From: Apostichopus japonicus
Lineage: Eukaryota; Echinodermata; Holothuroidea; Aspidochirotida; Stichopodidae
Direction: 5' to 3'
DNA: 64,000 bases
Assembly: GCF_037975245.1 (NCBI RefSeq)
Contig: NC_092564.1
Span: 29,565,484-29,629,483, forward strand
The notes under the pieces are model-generated. The model ran no database searches. It was given only the letters and a program-made list of their open reading frames with translations, and was not told the DNA's origin. Of the stretch, positions 22,726-37,200 are shown piece by piece. Numbering within the stretch: position 1 is the stretch's first letter; each line of letters starts with the position of its first letter. The position numbers and the translations under genes were made by a program.

Positions 22726-25700
22726 CCGCGCCACGACAGCAGTTGATATAAATCTATGTTCGTTTCTAATACTTAAAGTTCCAGAGACCGTATAAGATCG
22801 CGGCAAAAGCAAACTGCGTTGGCCTGGTCTCGAGCCCGCGATCCAAAATACGTCACACTCTCGAGGTACAGAGCACAACCAACAGTGCCACGACAGCAGT
22901 TGATATAAATCTATGTTCGTTTCTAATAGTTAAAGTTCCAGAGACCGTATGAGATCGCGGCAAAAGCAAACTGCGCTGGCCTGGTCTCGAGCCCGCGATC
23001 CAAAATACGTCACGCTCTCGAGGTACAGAGCACAACCAACCGCGCCACGACAGCAGTTGATATAAATCTATGTTCGTTTCTAATACTTAAAGTTCCAGAG
23101 ATCGTATTAGATCGCGGCAAAAGCAAACTGCCCCCACCTGGTCTCGAGCCCGCGATCCAAAATACGTCACGCTCTCGAGGTACAGAGCAACCAACCGCGC
23201 CACGACAGCAGTTGATATAAATCTATGTTCGTTTCTAATACTTAAAGTTCCAGAGACCGTATAAGATCGCGGCAAAAGCAAACTGCGCTGGCCTGGTCTC
23301 GATCCCGCGATCCAAAATACGTCACGCTCTCGAGGTACAGAGCACAACCAACCGCGCCACGACAGCAGTTGATATAAATCTATGTTCGTTTCTAATACTT
23401 AAAGTTCCAGAGACCGTATGAGATCGCGGCAAAAGCAAACTGCCCCCACCTGGTTTCGAGCCCGCGATCCAAAATACGTCACGCTCTCGAGGTACAGAGC
23501 ACAACCAAACGCGCCACGACAGTAGTTGATATAAATCTATGTTCGTTTCTAATACTTAAAGTTCCAGAGACCGTATAAGATCGCGGCAAAAGCAAACTGC
23601 GCTGGCCTGGTCTCGATCCCGCGATCCAAAATACGTCACGCTCTCGAGGTACAGAGCACAACCAACCGCGCCACGACAGCAGTTGATATAAATCAATGTT
23701 TGTTTCTAATACTTAAAGTTCCAGAGATCGTAAAAGATCGCGGCAAAAGCAAACTGCAACCACCTGGTCTCGAGCCCGCGATCCAAAATACGTCACGCTC
23801 TCGAGGTACAGAGCACAACCAACCGCGCCACGACAGCAGTTGATATAAATCTATGTTCGTTTCTAATACTTAAAGTTCCAGAGACCGTATGAGATCGCGG
23901 CAAAAGCAAACTGCCCCCACCTGGTCTCGAGCCCGCGATCCAAAATACGTCACGCTCTCGAGGTACAGAGCACAACCAACCGCGCCACGACAGCAGTTGA
24001 TATAAATCTATGTTCGTTTCTAATACTCAAAGTTCCAGAGACCGTATAAGATCGCGGCAAAAGCAAACTGCCCCCACCTGGTCTCGAGCCCGCGATCCAA
24101 AATACGTCACGCTCTCGAGGTACAGAGCACAACCAACAGTGCCACGACAGCAGTTGATATAAATCTATGTTCGTTTCTAATACTTAAAGTTCCAGAGACC
24201 GTATGAGATCGCGGCAAAAGCAAACTGCGCTGGCCTGGTCTCGAGCCCGCGATCCAAAATACGTCACGCTCTCGAGGTATAGAGCACAACCAACCGCGCC
24301 ACGACAGCAGTTGATATAAATCTATGTTCGTTTCTAATACTTAAAGTTCCAGAGACCGTATAAGATCGCGGCAAAAGCAAACTGCCCCCACCTGGTCTCG
24401 AGCCCGCGATCCAAAATACGTCACGCTCTCGAGGTACAGAGCACAACCAACCGCGCCACGACAGCAGTTGATATAAATCTATGTTCGTTTCTAATACTTA
24501 AAGTTCCCAGAGAACGTATAAGATCGCGGCAAAAGCAAACTGCCCCCACCTGGTCTCGAGCCCGCGATCCAAAATACGTCACGCTCTCGAGGTACAGAGC
24601 AAACAACCGCGCCACGACAGCAGTTGATATAAATCTATGTTCGTTCCTAATACTTAAAGTTCCAAGAGACCGTATAAGATCGCGGCAAAAGCAAACTGCC
24701 CCACCTGGTCTCGAGCCCGCGATCCAAAATACGTCACGCTCTCGAGGTACAGAGCAACCAACCGCGCCACGACAGCAGTTGATATAAATCTATGTTCGTT
24801 TCTAATACTTAAAGTTCCCAGAGACCGTATAAGATCGCGGCAAAAACAAACTGCCCCACCTGGTCTCGAGCCCGCGATCCAAAATACGTCACGCTCTCGA
24901 GGTACAGAGCAACCAACCGCGCCACGACAGCAGTTGATATAAATCTATGTTCGTTTCTAATACTTAAAGTTCCCAGAGACCGTATAAGATCGCGGCAAAA
25001 GCAAACTGCCCCCACATGGTCTCGAGCCCGCGATCCAAAATACGTCACGCTTTCGAGGTACAGAGCACAACCAACCGCGCCACGACAGCAGTTGATATAA
25101 ATCTATGTTCGTTTCTAATACTTAAAGTTCCAGAGACCGTATAAGATCGCGGCAAAAGCAAACTGCGTTGGCCTGGTCTCGAGCCCGCGATCCAAAATAC
25201 GTCACACTCTCGAGGTACAGAGCACAACCAACAGTGCCACGACAGCAGTTGATATAAATCTATGTTCGTTTCTAATAGTGAAAGTTCCAGAGACCGTATG
25301 AGATCGCGGCAAAAGCAAACTGCGCTGGCCTGGTCTCGAGCCCGCGATCCAAAATACGTCACGCTCTCGAGGTACAGAGCACAACCAACCGCGCCACGAC
25401 AGCAGTTGATATAAATCTATGTTCGTTTCTAATACTTAAAGTTCCAGAGACCGTATAAGATCGCGGCAAAAGCAAACTGCGGTGGCCTGGTCTCGAGCCC
25501 GCGATCCAAAATACGTCACGCTCTCGAGGTACAGAGCACAACCAACCGCGCCACGACAGCAGTTGATATAAATCTATGTTCGTTTCTAATACTTAAAGTT
25601 CCAGAGACCGTATTAGATCGCGGCAAAAGCAAACTGCCCCCACCTGGTCTCGAGCCCGCGATCCAAAATACGTCACGCTCTCGAGGTACAGAGCAACCAA

Positions 25701-26170
25701 CCGCGCCACGACAGCAGTTGATATAAATCTATGTTCGTTTCTAATACTTAAAGTTCCAGAGACCGTATAAGATCGCGGCAAAAGCAAACTGCGCTGGCCT
25801 GGTCTCGATCCCGCGATCCAAAATACGTCACGCTCTCGAGGTACAGAGCACAACCAACCGCGCCACGACAGCAGTTGATATAAATCTATGTTCGTTTCTA
25901 ATACTTAAAGTTCCAGAGACCGTATGAGATCGCGGCAAAAGCAAACTGCCCCCACCTGGTTTCGAGCCCGCGATCCAAAATACGTCACGCTCTCGAGGTA
26001 CAGAGCACAACCAAACGCGCCACGACAGCAGTTGATATAAATCTATGTTCGTTTCTAATACTTAAAGTTCCAGAGACCGTATGAGATCGCGGCAAAAGCA
26101 AACTGCCCCCACCTGGTCTCGAGCCCGCGATCCAAAATACGTCACGCTCTCGAGGTACAGAGCACAACCA
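22074..26170. repeat. Further duplication of the same module, offset 2,347 then 2,506 bp
   Basis: Segment 22.07-22.85 kb recurs at 24.42-25.20 kb with offset 2,347; 'gttcc' is at 22296 and 24643, and 'cacatggt' at 22666 and 25013. A +2 'ca' insertion near 25,067 makes the offset 2,349. An additional 157-bp monomer (about 25,385-25,541) raises it to 2,506 for the rest; 'acaaccaaac' is at 23501 and 26007. The 20.1, 22.3 and 24.6 kb segments are thus three relatives in series. Confidence 0.86.
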
Positions 26171-26272
26171 ACCGCGCCACGACAGCAGTTGATATAAATC
26201 TATGTTCGTTTCTAATACTTAAAGTTCCAGAGACCGTATGAGATCGCGGCAAAAGCAAACTGCCCCCACCTG

Positions 26273-26283
26273 GGTTCGAGCCC
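26273..26283 (+). promoter_or_regulatory. Single exact B-box match (plus strand) created by a private change
   Basis: This one monomer reads GGTTCGAGCCC, an exact match to GGTTCGANNCC, where the consensus monomer has 'ggtctcgagcc'. On the minus strand the same change extends the T-stem-like pairing to GGG/CCC. No matching A box lies upstream on the plus strand, so I do not infer a plus-strand Pol III gene. Confidence 0.35.
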
Positions 26284-26924
26284 GCGATCCAAAATACGTC
26301 ACGCTCTCGAGGTACAGAGCACAACCAACCGCGCCACGACAGCAGTTGTTATAAATCTATGTTCGTTTCTAATAGTTAAAGTTCCAGAGACCGTATGAGA
26401 TTGCGGCAAAAGCAAACTGCCCCCACCTGGTCTCGAGCCCGCGATCCAAAATACGTCACGCTCTCGAGGTACAGAGCACAACCAACCGCGCCACGACAGC
26501 AGTTGATATAAATCTATGTTCGTTTCTAATACTTAAAGTTCCAGAGACCGTATTAGATCGCGGCAAAAGCAAACTGCCCCCACCTGGTCTCGAGCCCGCG
26601 ATCCAAAATACGTCACGCTCTCGAGGTACAGAGCAACCAACCGCGCCACGACAGCAGTTGATATAAATCTATGTTCGTTTCTAATACTTAAAGTTCCAGA
26701 GACCGTATTAGATCGCGGCAAAAGCAAACTGCCCCCACCTGGTCTCGATCCCGCGATCCAAAATACGTCACGCTCTCGAGGTACAGAGCACAACCAACCG
26801 CGCCACGACAGCAGTTGATATAAATCAATGTTCGTTTCTAATACTTAAAGTTCCAGAGATCGTATTAGATCGAGGCAAAAGCAAACTGCTCCCACCTGGT
26901 CTCGAGCCCGCGATCCAAAATACG

Positions 26925-29900
26925 TCACGCTCTCGAGGTACAGAGCACAACCAACCGCGCCACGACAGCAGTTGATATAAATCTATGTTCGTTTCTAATA
27001 CTTAAAGTTCCAGAGACCGTATAAGATCGCGGCAAAAGCAAACAGCCCCCACCTGGTTTCGAGCCCGCGATCCAAAATACGTCACGCTCTCGAGGTACAG
27101 AGCACAACCAACCGCGCCACGACAGCAGTTGATATAAATCTATGTTCGTTTCTAATACTTAAAGTTCCAGAGATCGTACGAGATCGCGGCAAAAGCAAAC
27201 TGCTCCCACCTGGTCTCGAGCCCGCGATCCAAAATACGTCACGCTCTCGAGGTACAGAGCACAACCAACCGCGCCACGACAGCAGTTGATATAAATCTAT
27301 GTTCGTTTCTAATACTTAAAGTTCCAGAGACCGTATGAGATCGCGGCAAAAGCAAACTGCCCCCACCTGGTCTCGAGCCCGCGATCCAAAATACGTCACG
27401 CTCTCGAGGTACAGAGTACAACCAACCGCGCCACGACAGCAGTTGATATAAATCAATGTTTGTTTCTAATACTTAAAGTTCCAGAGATCGTATTAGATCG
27501 CGGCAAAAGCAAACTGCGCTGGCCTGGTCTCGAGCCTGCGATCCAAAATACGTCACGCTCTCGAGGTACAGAGCAACCAACCGCGCCACGACAGCAGTTG
27601 ATATAAATCTATTTTCGTTTCTAATACTTAAAGTTCCCAGAGACCGTATAAGAAGGCGGCAAAAGCAAACTGCCCCACCTGGTCTCGAGCCCGCGATCCA
27701 AAATACGTCACGCTCTCGAGGTACAGAGCAACCAACCGCGCCACGACAGCAGTTGATATAAATCTATGTTCGTTTCTAATACTTAAAGTTCCAGAGACCG
27801 TACCAGATCGCGGCAAAAGCAAACTGCCCCCACCTGGTCTCGAGCCCGCGATCCAAAATACGTCACGCTCTCGAGGTACAGAGCACAACCAACCGCGCCA
27901 CGACAGCAGTTGATATAAATCAATGTTTGTTTCTAATACTTAAAGTTCCAGAGATCGTATTAGATCGCGGCAAAAGCAAACTGCGCTGGCCTGGTCTCGA
28001 GCCCGCGATCCAAAATACGTCACGCTCTCGAGGTACAGAGCACAACCAACCGCGCCACGACAGCAGTTGATATAAATCTATGTTCGTTTCTAATACTTAA
28101 AGTTCCAGAGATCGTACGAGATCGCGGCAAAAGCAAACTGCCCCCACCTGGTCTCGAGCCCGCGATCCAAAATACGTCACGCTCTCGAGGTACAGAGCAC
28201 AACCAACCGCGCCACGACAGCAGTTGATATAAATCTATGTTCGTTTCTAATACTTAAAGTTCCAGAGACCGTATGAGATCGCGGCAAAAGCAAACTGCCC
28301 CCACCTGGTCTCGAGCCCGCGATCCAAAATACGTCACGCTCTCGAGGTACAGAGCACAACCAACCGCGCCACGACAGCAGTTGATATAAATCAATGTTTG
28401 TTTCTAATACTTAAAGTTCCAGAGATCGTATTAGATCGAGGCAAAACCAAACTGCGCTGGCCTGGTCTCGAGCCCGCGATCCAAAATACGTCACGCTCTC
28501 GAGGTACAGAGCACAACCAACCGCGCCACGACAGCAGTTGATATAAATCTATGTTCGTTTCTAATACTTAAAGTTCCAGAGACCGTACCAGATCGCGGCA
28601 AAAGCAAACTGCCCCCACCTGGTTTCGAGCCCGCGATCCAAAATACGTCACGCTCTCGAGGTACAGAGCACAACCAACCGCGCCACGACAGCAGTTGATA
28701 TAAATCTATGTTCGTTTCTAATACTTAAAGTTCCAGAGATCGTACGAGATCGCGGCAAAAGCAAACTGCTCCCACCTGGTCTCGAGCCCGCGATCCAAAA
28801 TACGTCACGCTCTCGAGGTACAGAGCACAACCAACCGCGCCACGACAGCAGTTGATATAAATCTATGTTCGTTTCTAATACTTAAAGTTCCAGAGATCGT
28901 ACGAGATCGCGGCAAAAGCAAACTGCCCCCACCTGGTCTCGAGCCCGCGATCCAAAATACGTCACGCTCTCGAGGTACAGAGCACAACCAACCGCGCCAC
29001 GACAGCAGTTGATATAAATCTATGTTCGTTTCTAATACTTAAAGTTCCAGATACCGTATGAGATCGCGGCAAAAGCAAACTGCCCCCACCTGGTCTCGAG
29101 CCCGCGATCCAAAATACGTCACGCTCTCGAGGTACAGAGTACAACCAACCGCGCCACGACAGCAGTTGATATAAATCAATGTTTGTTTCTAATACTTAAA
29201 GTTCCAGAGATCGTATTAGATCGCGGCAAAAGTAAACTGCGCTGGCCTGGTCTCGAGCCCGCGATCCAAAATACGTCACGCTCTCGAGGTACAGAGCAAC
29301 CAACCGCGCCACGACAGCAGTTGATATAAATCTATGTTCGTTTCTAATACTTAAAGTTCCAGAGACCGTACCAGATGGCGGCAAAAGCAAACTGCCCCCA
29401 CCTGGTCTCGAGCCCGCGATCCAAAATACGTCACGCTCTCGAGGTACAGAGCAACCAACCGCGCCACGACAGCAGTTGATATAAATCTATGTTCGTTTCT
29501 AATACTTAAAGTTCCAGAGACCGTATAAGATCGCGGCAAAAGCAAACTGCCCCCACCTGGTCTCGAGCCCGCGATCCAAAATACGTCACGCTCTCGAGGT
29601 ACAGAGCACAACCAACCGCGCCACGACAGCAGTTGATATAAATCTATGTTCGTTTCTAATACTTAAAGTTCCAGAGACCGTATTAGATCGCGACAAAAGC
29701 AAACTGCGCTGGCCTGGTCTCGATCCCGCGATCCAAAATACGTCACGCTCTCGAGGTACAGAGCACAACCAACCGCGCCACGACAGCAGTTGATATTAAT
29801 CAATGTTTGTTTCTAATACTTAAAGTTCCAGAGATCGTATTAGATCGCGGCAAAAGCAAACTGCGCAGGCCTGGTCTCGAGCCCGCGATCCAAAATACGT

Positions 29901-32900
29901 CACGCTCTCGAGGTACAGAGCACAACCAACCGCGCCACGACAGCAGTTGATATAAATCTATGTTCGTTTCTAATATTTAAAGTTCCAGAGACCGTATAAG
30001 ATCGCGGCAAAAGCAAACTGCCCCCACCTGGTTTCGAGCCCGCGATCCAAAATACGTCACGCTCTCGAGGTACAGAGCACAACCAACCGCGCCACGACAG
30101 CAGTTGATATAAATCTATGTTCGTTTCTAATACTTAAAGTTCCAGAGATCGTACGAGATCGCGGCAAAAGCAAACTGCTCCCACCTGGTTTCGAGCCCGC
30201 GATCCAAAATACGTCACGCTCTCGAGGTACAGAGTACAACCAACCGCGCCACGACAGCAGTTGATATAAATCAATGTTTGTTTCTAATACTTAAAGTTCC
30301 AGAGATCGTATTAGATCGCGGCAAAAGCAAACTGCGCCCACCTGGTCTCGAGCCCGCGATCCAAAATACGTCACGCTCTCGAGGTACAGAGCAACCAACC
30401 GCGCCACGACAGCAGTTGATATAAATCTATGTTCGTTTCTAATACTTAAAGTTCCCAGAGACCGTATAAGATCGCGGCAAAAGCAAACTGCCCCCACCTG
30501 GTCTCGAGCCCGCGATCCAAAATACGTCACGCTCTCGAGGTACAGAGCAACCAACCGCGCCACGACAGCAGTTGATATAAATCTATGTTCGTTTCTAATA
30601 CTTAAAGTTCCAGAGACCGTACCAGATCGCGGCAAAAGCAAACTGCGCTGGCCTGGTCTCGAGCCCGCGATCCAAAATACGTCACGCTCTCGAGGTACAG
30701 AGCACAACCAACCGCGCCACGACAGCAGTTGATATAAATCTATGTTCGTTTCTAATACTTAAAGTTCCAGAGATCATACGAGATCGCGGCAAAAGCAAAC
30801 TGCCCCCACCTGGTCTCGAGCCCGCGATCCAAAATACGTCACGCTCTCGAGGTACAGAGCACAACCAACCGCGCCACGACAGCAGTTGATATAAATCTAT
30901 GTTCGTTTCTAATACTTAAAGTTCCAGAGACCGTATGAGATCGCGGCAAAAGCAAACTGCCCCCACCTGGTCTCGAGCCCGCGATCCAAAATACGTCACG
31001 CTCTCGAGGTACAGAGTACAACCAACCGCGCCACGACAGCAGTTGATATAAATCAATGTTTGTTTCTAATACTTAAAGTTCCAGAGATCGTATTAGATCG
31101 CGGCAAAAGCAAACTGCGCTGGCCTGGTCCCGAGCCCGCGATCCAAAATACGTCACGCTCTCGAGGTACAGAGCAACCAACCGCGCCACGACAGCAGTTG
31201 ATATAAATCTATGTTCGTTTCTAATACTTAAAGTTCCAGAGACCGTATAAGATCGCGGCAAAAGCAAACTGCCCCCACCTGGTCTCGAGCCCGCGATCCA
31301 AAATACGTCACGCTCTCGAGGTACAGAGTACAACCAACCGCGCCACGACAGCAGTTGATATAAATCTATGTTCGTTTCTAATACTTAAAGTTCCCAGAGA
31401 CCGTATAAGATCGCGGCAAAAGCAAACTGCCCCACCTGGTCTCGAGCCCGCGATCCAAAATACGTCACGCTCTCGAGGTACAGAGCAACCAACCGCGCCA
31501 CGACAGCAGTTGATATAAATCTTTGTTCGTTTCTAATACTTAAAGTTCCAGAGACCGTACCAGATCGCGGCAAAAGCAAACTGCCCCCACCTGGTCTCGA
31601 GCCCGCGATCCAAAATACGTCACGCTCTCGAGGTACAGAGCAACCAACCGCGCCACGACAGCAGTTGATATAAATCTATGTTCGTTTCTAATACTTAAAG
31701 TTCCAGAGACCGTACCAGATGGCGGCAAAAGCAAACTGCCCCCACCTGGTCTCGAGCCCGCGATCCAAAATACGTCACGCTCTCGAAGTACAGAGCAACC
31801 AACCGCGCCACGACAGCAGTTGATATAAATCTATGTTCGTTTCTAATACTTAAAGTTCCAGAGACCGTATAAGATCGCTGCAAAAGCAAACTGCCCCCAC
31901 CTGGTCTCGAGCCCGCGATCCAAAATACGTCACGCTCTCGAGGTACAGAGCACAACCAACCGCGCCACGACAGCAGTTGATATAAATCAATGTTTGTTTC
32001 TAATACTTAAAGTTCCAGAGATCGTATTAGATCGCGGCAAAAGCAAACTGCCCGCACCTGGTCTCGAGCCCGCGATCCAAAATACGTCACGCTCTCGAGG
32101 TACAGAGCACAACCAACCGCGCCACGACAGCAGTTGATATAAATCTATGTTCGTTTCTAATACTTAAAGTTCCAGAGACCGTACCAGATGGCGGCAAAAG
32201 CAAACTGCCCCCACCTGGTCTCGAGCCCGCGATCCAAAATACGTCACGCTCTCGAGGTACAGAGCAACCAACCGCGCCACGACAGCAGTTGATATAAATC
32301 TATGTTCGTTTCTAATACTTAAAGTTCCAGAGACCGTATAAGATCGCGGCAAAAGCAAACTGCCCCCACCTGGTTTCGAGCCCGCGATCCAAAATACGTC
32401 ACGCTCTCGAGGTACAGAGCACAACCAACCGCGCCACGACAGCAGTTGATATAAATCTATGTTCGTTTCTAATACTTAAAGTTCCAGAGATCGTACGAGA
32501 TCGCGGCAAAAGCAAACTGCTCCCACCTGGTCTCGAGCCCGCGATCCAAAATACGTCACGCTCTCGAGGTACAGAGCACAACCAACCGCGCCACGACAGC
32601 AGTTGATATAAATCTATGTTCGTTTCTAATACTTAAAGTTCCAGAGACCGTATGAGATCGCGGCAAAAGCAAACTGCCCCCACCTGGTCTCGAGCCCGCG
32701 ATCCAAAATACGTCACGCTCTCGAGGTACAGAGTACAACCAACCGCGCCACGACAGCAGTTGATATAAATCAATGTTTGTTTCTAATACTTAAAGTTCCA
32801 GAGATCGTATTAGATCGCGGCAAAAGCAAACTGCGCCCACCTGGTCTCGAGCCCGCGATCCAAAATACGTCACGCTCTCGAGGTACAGAGCAACCAACCG

Positions 32901-33900
32901 CGCCACGACAGCAGTTGATATAAATCTATGTTCGTTTCTAATACTTAAAGTTCCCAGAGACCGTATAAGATCGCGGCAAAAGCAAACTGCCCCCACCTGG
33001 TCTCGAGCCCGCGATCCAAAATACGTCACGCTCTCGAGGTACAGAGCAACCAACCGCGCCACGACAGCAGTTGATATAAATCTATGTTCGTTTCTAATAC
33101 TTAAAGTTCCCAGAGACCGTATGAGATCGCGGCAAAAGCAAACTGCCCCACCTGGTCTCGAGCCCGCGATCCAAAATACGTCACGCTCTCGAGGTACAGA
33201 GCAACCAACCGCGCCACGACAGCAGTTGATATAAATCTATGTTCGTTTCTAATACTTAAAGTTCCAGAGATCGTACGAGATCGCGGCAAAAGCAAACTGC
33301 CCCCACCTGGTCTCGATCCCGCGATCCAAAATACGTCACGCTCTCGAGGTACAGAGCACAACCAACCGCGCCACGACAGCAGTTGATATAAATCTATGTT
33401 CGTTTCTAATACTTAAAGTTCCAGAGACCGTATGAGATCGCGGCAAAAGCAAACTGCCCCCACCTGGTCTCGAGCCCGCGATCCAAAATACGTCACGCTC
33501 TCGAGGTACAGAGTACAACCAACCGCGCCACGACAGCAGTTGATATAAATCAATGTTCGTTTCTAATACTTAAAGTTCCAGAGATCGTATTAGATCGCGG
33601 CAAAAGCAAACTGCGCTGGCCTGGTCTCGAGCCCGCGATCCAAAATACGTCACGCTCTCGAGGTACAGAGCACAACCAACCGCGCCACGACAGCAGTTGA
33701 TATAAATCTATGTTCGTTTCTAATACTTAAAGTTCCAGAGACCGTATGAGATCGCGGCAAAAGCAAACTGCCCCCACCTGGTCTCGAGCCCGCGATCCAA
33801 AATACGTCACGCTCTCGAGGTACAGAGTACAACCAACCGCGCCACGACAGCAGTTGATATAAATCAATGTTTGTTTCTAATACTTAAAGTTCCAGAGATC
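26925..33900. repeat. Mixed domain with interleaved short higher-order repeats
   Basis: Units of 155-157 bp alternate. A two-unit motif ('gatcgtacgag' unit followed by a 'gagtacaacc' unit) recurs near 27.1, 28.9, 30.8 and 32.5 kb. Offsets seen include 1,566 (27,082/28,648), 1,877 (28,805/30,682) and 2,344 bp. The rare 'ccagatggcg' is at 29371, 31715 and 32184. Rare alleles include 'cccgagcc' (near 31,129) and 'gatcgctgc' (near 31,874). No single repeat unit explains the whole stretch. Confidence 0.8.
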
Positions 33901-33955
33901 GTATTAGATCGCGGCAAAAGCAAACTGCGCCCACCTGGTCTCGAGCCCGCGATCC

Positions 33956-33962
33956 AAAAAAA
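33956..33962 (-). other. Private A7/T7 run replacing 'aaaatac'
   Basis: The plus strand reads 'gatccaaaaaaagtcacg' where other copies have 'gatccaaaatacgtcacg', two substitutions. On the minus strand this gives seven T between the A-box and B-box positions. In this one copy it would be a strong Pol III stop inside the tRNA-like unit. Confidence 0.6.
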
Positions 33963-34239
33963 GTCACGCTCTCGAGGTACAGAGCAACCAACCGCGCCAC
34001 GACAGCAGTTGATATAAATCTATGTTCGTTTCTAATACTTAAAGTTCCCAGAGACCGTATAAGATCGCGGCAAAAGCAAACTGCCCCCACCTGGTCTCGA
34101 GCCCGCGATCCAAAATACGTCACGCTCTCGAGGTAGAGAACAACCAACCGCGCCACGACAGCAGTTGATATAAATCTATGTTCGTTTCTAATACTTAAAG
34201 TTCCCAGAGACCGTATAAGATCGCGGCAAAAGCAAACTG

Positions 34240-37200
34240 CCCCACCTGGTCTCGAGCCCGCGATCCAAAATACGTCACGCTCTCGAGGTACAGAGCACAA
34301 CCAACCGCGCCACGACAGCAGTTGATATAAATCTATGTTCGTTTCTAATACTTAAAGTTCCAGAGATCGTACGAGATCGCGGCAAAAGCAAACTGCCCCC
34401 ACCTGGTCTCGAGCCCGCGATCCAAAATACGTCACGCTCTCGAGGTACAGAGCACAACCAACCGCGCCACGACAGCAGTTGATATAAATCTATGTTCGTT
34501 TCTAATACTTAAAGTTCCAGAGACCGTATGAGATCGCGGCAAAAGCAACCTGCCCCCACCTGGTCTCGAGCCCGCGATCCAAAAATCGTCACGCTCTCGA
34601 GGTACAGAGCAACCAACCGCGCCACGACAGCAGTTGATATAAATCTATGTTCGTTTCTAATACTTAAAGTTCCCAGAGACCGTATAAGATCGCGGCAAAA
34701 GCAAACTGCCCCCACCTGGTCTCGAGCCCGCGATCCAAAATACGTCACGCTCTCGAGGTACAGAGCACAACCAACCGCGCCACGACAGCAGTTGATATAA
34801 ATCAATGTTTGTTTCTAATACTTAAAGTTCCAGAGATCGTATTAGATCGCGGCAAAAGCAAACTGCGCTAGCCTGGTCCCGAGCCCGCGATCCAAAATAC
34901 GTCACGCTCTCGAGGTACAGAGCTCAACCAACCGCGCCACGACAGCAGTTGATATAAATCTATGTTCGTTTCTAATACTTAAAGTTCCAGAGATCGTACG
35001 AGATCGCGGCAAAAGCAAACTGCCCCCACCTGGTCTCGAGCCCGCGATCCAAAATACGTCACGCTCTCGAGGTACAGAGCAACCAACCGCGCCACGACAG
35101 CAGTTGATATAAATCTATGTTCGTTTCTAATACTTAAAGTTCCCAGAGACCGTATGAGATCGCGGCAAAAGCAAACTGCCCCCACCTGGTCTCGAGCCCG
35201 CGATCCAAAATACGTCACGCTCTCGAGGTACAGAGCAACCAACCGCGCCACGACAGCAGTTGATATAAATCTATGTTCGTTTCTAATACTTAAAGTTCCC
35301 AGAGACCGTATAAGATCGCGGCAAAAGCAAACTGCCCCACCTGGTCTCGAGCCCGCGATCCAAAATACGTCACGCTCTCGAGGTACAGAGCAACCAACCG
35401 CGCCACGACAGCAGTTGATATAAATCTATGTTCGTTTCTAATACTTAAAGTACCCAGAGACCGTATAAGATCGCGGCAAAAGCAAACTGCCCCCACCTGG
35501 TCTCGAGCCCGCGATCCAAAATACGTCACGCTCTCGAGGTACAGAGCACAACCAACCGCGCCACGACAGCAGTTGATATAAATCAATGTTTGTTTCTAAT
35601 ACTTAAAGTTCCAGAGATCGTATTAGATCGCGGCAAAAGCAAACTGCGCTAGCCTGGTCCCGAGCCCGCGATCCAAAATACGTCACGCTCTCGAGGTACA
35701 GAGCTCAACCAACCGCGCCACGACAGCAGTTGATATAAATCTATGTTCGTTTCTAATACTTAAAGTTCCAGAGATCGTACGAGATCGCGGCAAAAGCAAA
35801 CTGCCCCCACCTGGTCTCGAGCCCGCGATCCAAAATACGTCACGCTCTCGAGGTACAGAGTACAACCAACCGCGCCACGACAGCAGTTGATATAAATCTA
35901 TGTTCGTTTCTAATACTTAAAGTTCCCAGAGACCGTATGAGATCGCGGCAAAAGCAAACTGCCCCCACCTGGTCTCGAGCCCGCGATCCAAAATACGTCA
36001 CGCTCTCGAGGTACAGAGCAACCAACCGCGCCACGACAGCAGTTGATATAAATCTATGTTCGTTTCTAATACTTAAAGTTCCCAGAGACCGTATGAGATC
36101 GCGGCAAAAGCAAACTGCCCCACCTGGTCTCGAGCCCGCGATCCAAAATACGTCACGCTCTCGAGGTACAGAGCAACCAACCGCGCCACGACAGCAGTTG
36201 ATATAAATCTATGTTCGTTTCTAATACTTAAAGCTTCCAGAGACCGTATGAGATCGAGGCAAAAGCAAACTGCCCCCACCTGGTCTCGAGCCCGCGATCC
36301 AAAATACGTCACGCTCTCGAGGTACAGAGCAACCAACCGCGCCACGACAGCAGTTGATATAAAGCTATGTTCGTTTCTAATACTTAAAGTTCCAGAGACC
36401 GTATGAGATCGCGGCAAAAGCAAACTGCGCTGGCCTGGTCTCGAGCCCGCGATCCAAAATACGTCACGCTCTCGAGGTACAGAGCACAACCAACAGTGCC
36501 ACGACAGCAGTTGATATAAATCTATGTTCGTTTCTAATAGTTAAAGTTCCAGAGACCGTATAAGATCGCGGCAAAAGCAAACTGCCCCCACCTGGTCTCG
36601 AGCCCGCGATCCAAAATACGTCACGCTCTCGAGGTACAGAGCACAACCAACCGCGCCACGACAGCAGTTGATATAAATCTATGTTCGTTTCTAATACTTA
36701 AAGTTCCAGAGATGGTAAAAGATCGCGGCAAAAGCAAACTGCCCCCACCTGGTCTCGAGCCCGCGATCCAAAATACGTCACGCTCTCGAGGTACAGAGCA
36801 CAACCAACCGCGCCACGACAGCAGTTGATATAAATCTATGTTCGTTTCTAATACTTAAAGTTCCAGAGATCGTACGAGATCGCGGCAAAAGCAAACTGCC
36901 CCCACCTGGTCTCGAGCCCGCGATCCAAAATACGTCACGCTCTCGAGGTACAGAGCACAACCAACCGCGCCACGACAGCAGTTGATATAAATCTATGTTC
37001 GTTTCTAATACTTAAAGTTCCAGAGACCGTATGAGATCGCGGCAAAAGCAACCTGCCCCCACCTGGTCTCGAGCCCGCGATCCAAAAATCGTCACGCTCT
37101 CGAGGTACAGAGCAACCAACCGCGCCACGACAGCAGTTGATATAAATCTATGTTCGTTTCTAATACTTAAAGTTCCCAGAGACCGTATAAGATCGCGGCA

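Noticed and set aside
26273-26283. Plus-strand Pol III gene at the exact B box
   Set aside because: No A-box-like sequence lies at a suitable distance upstream on the plus strand.
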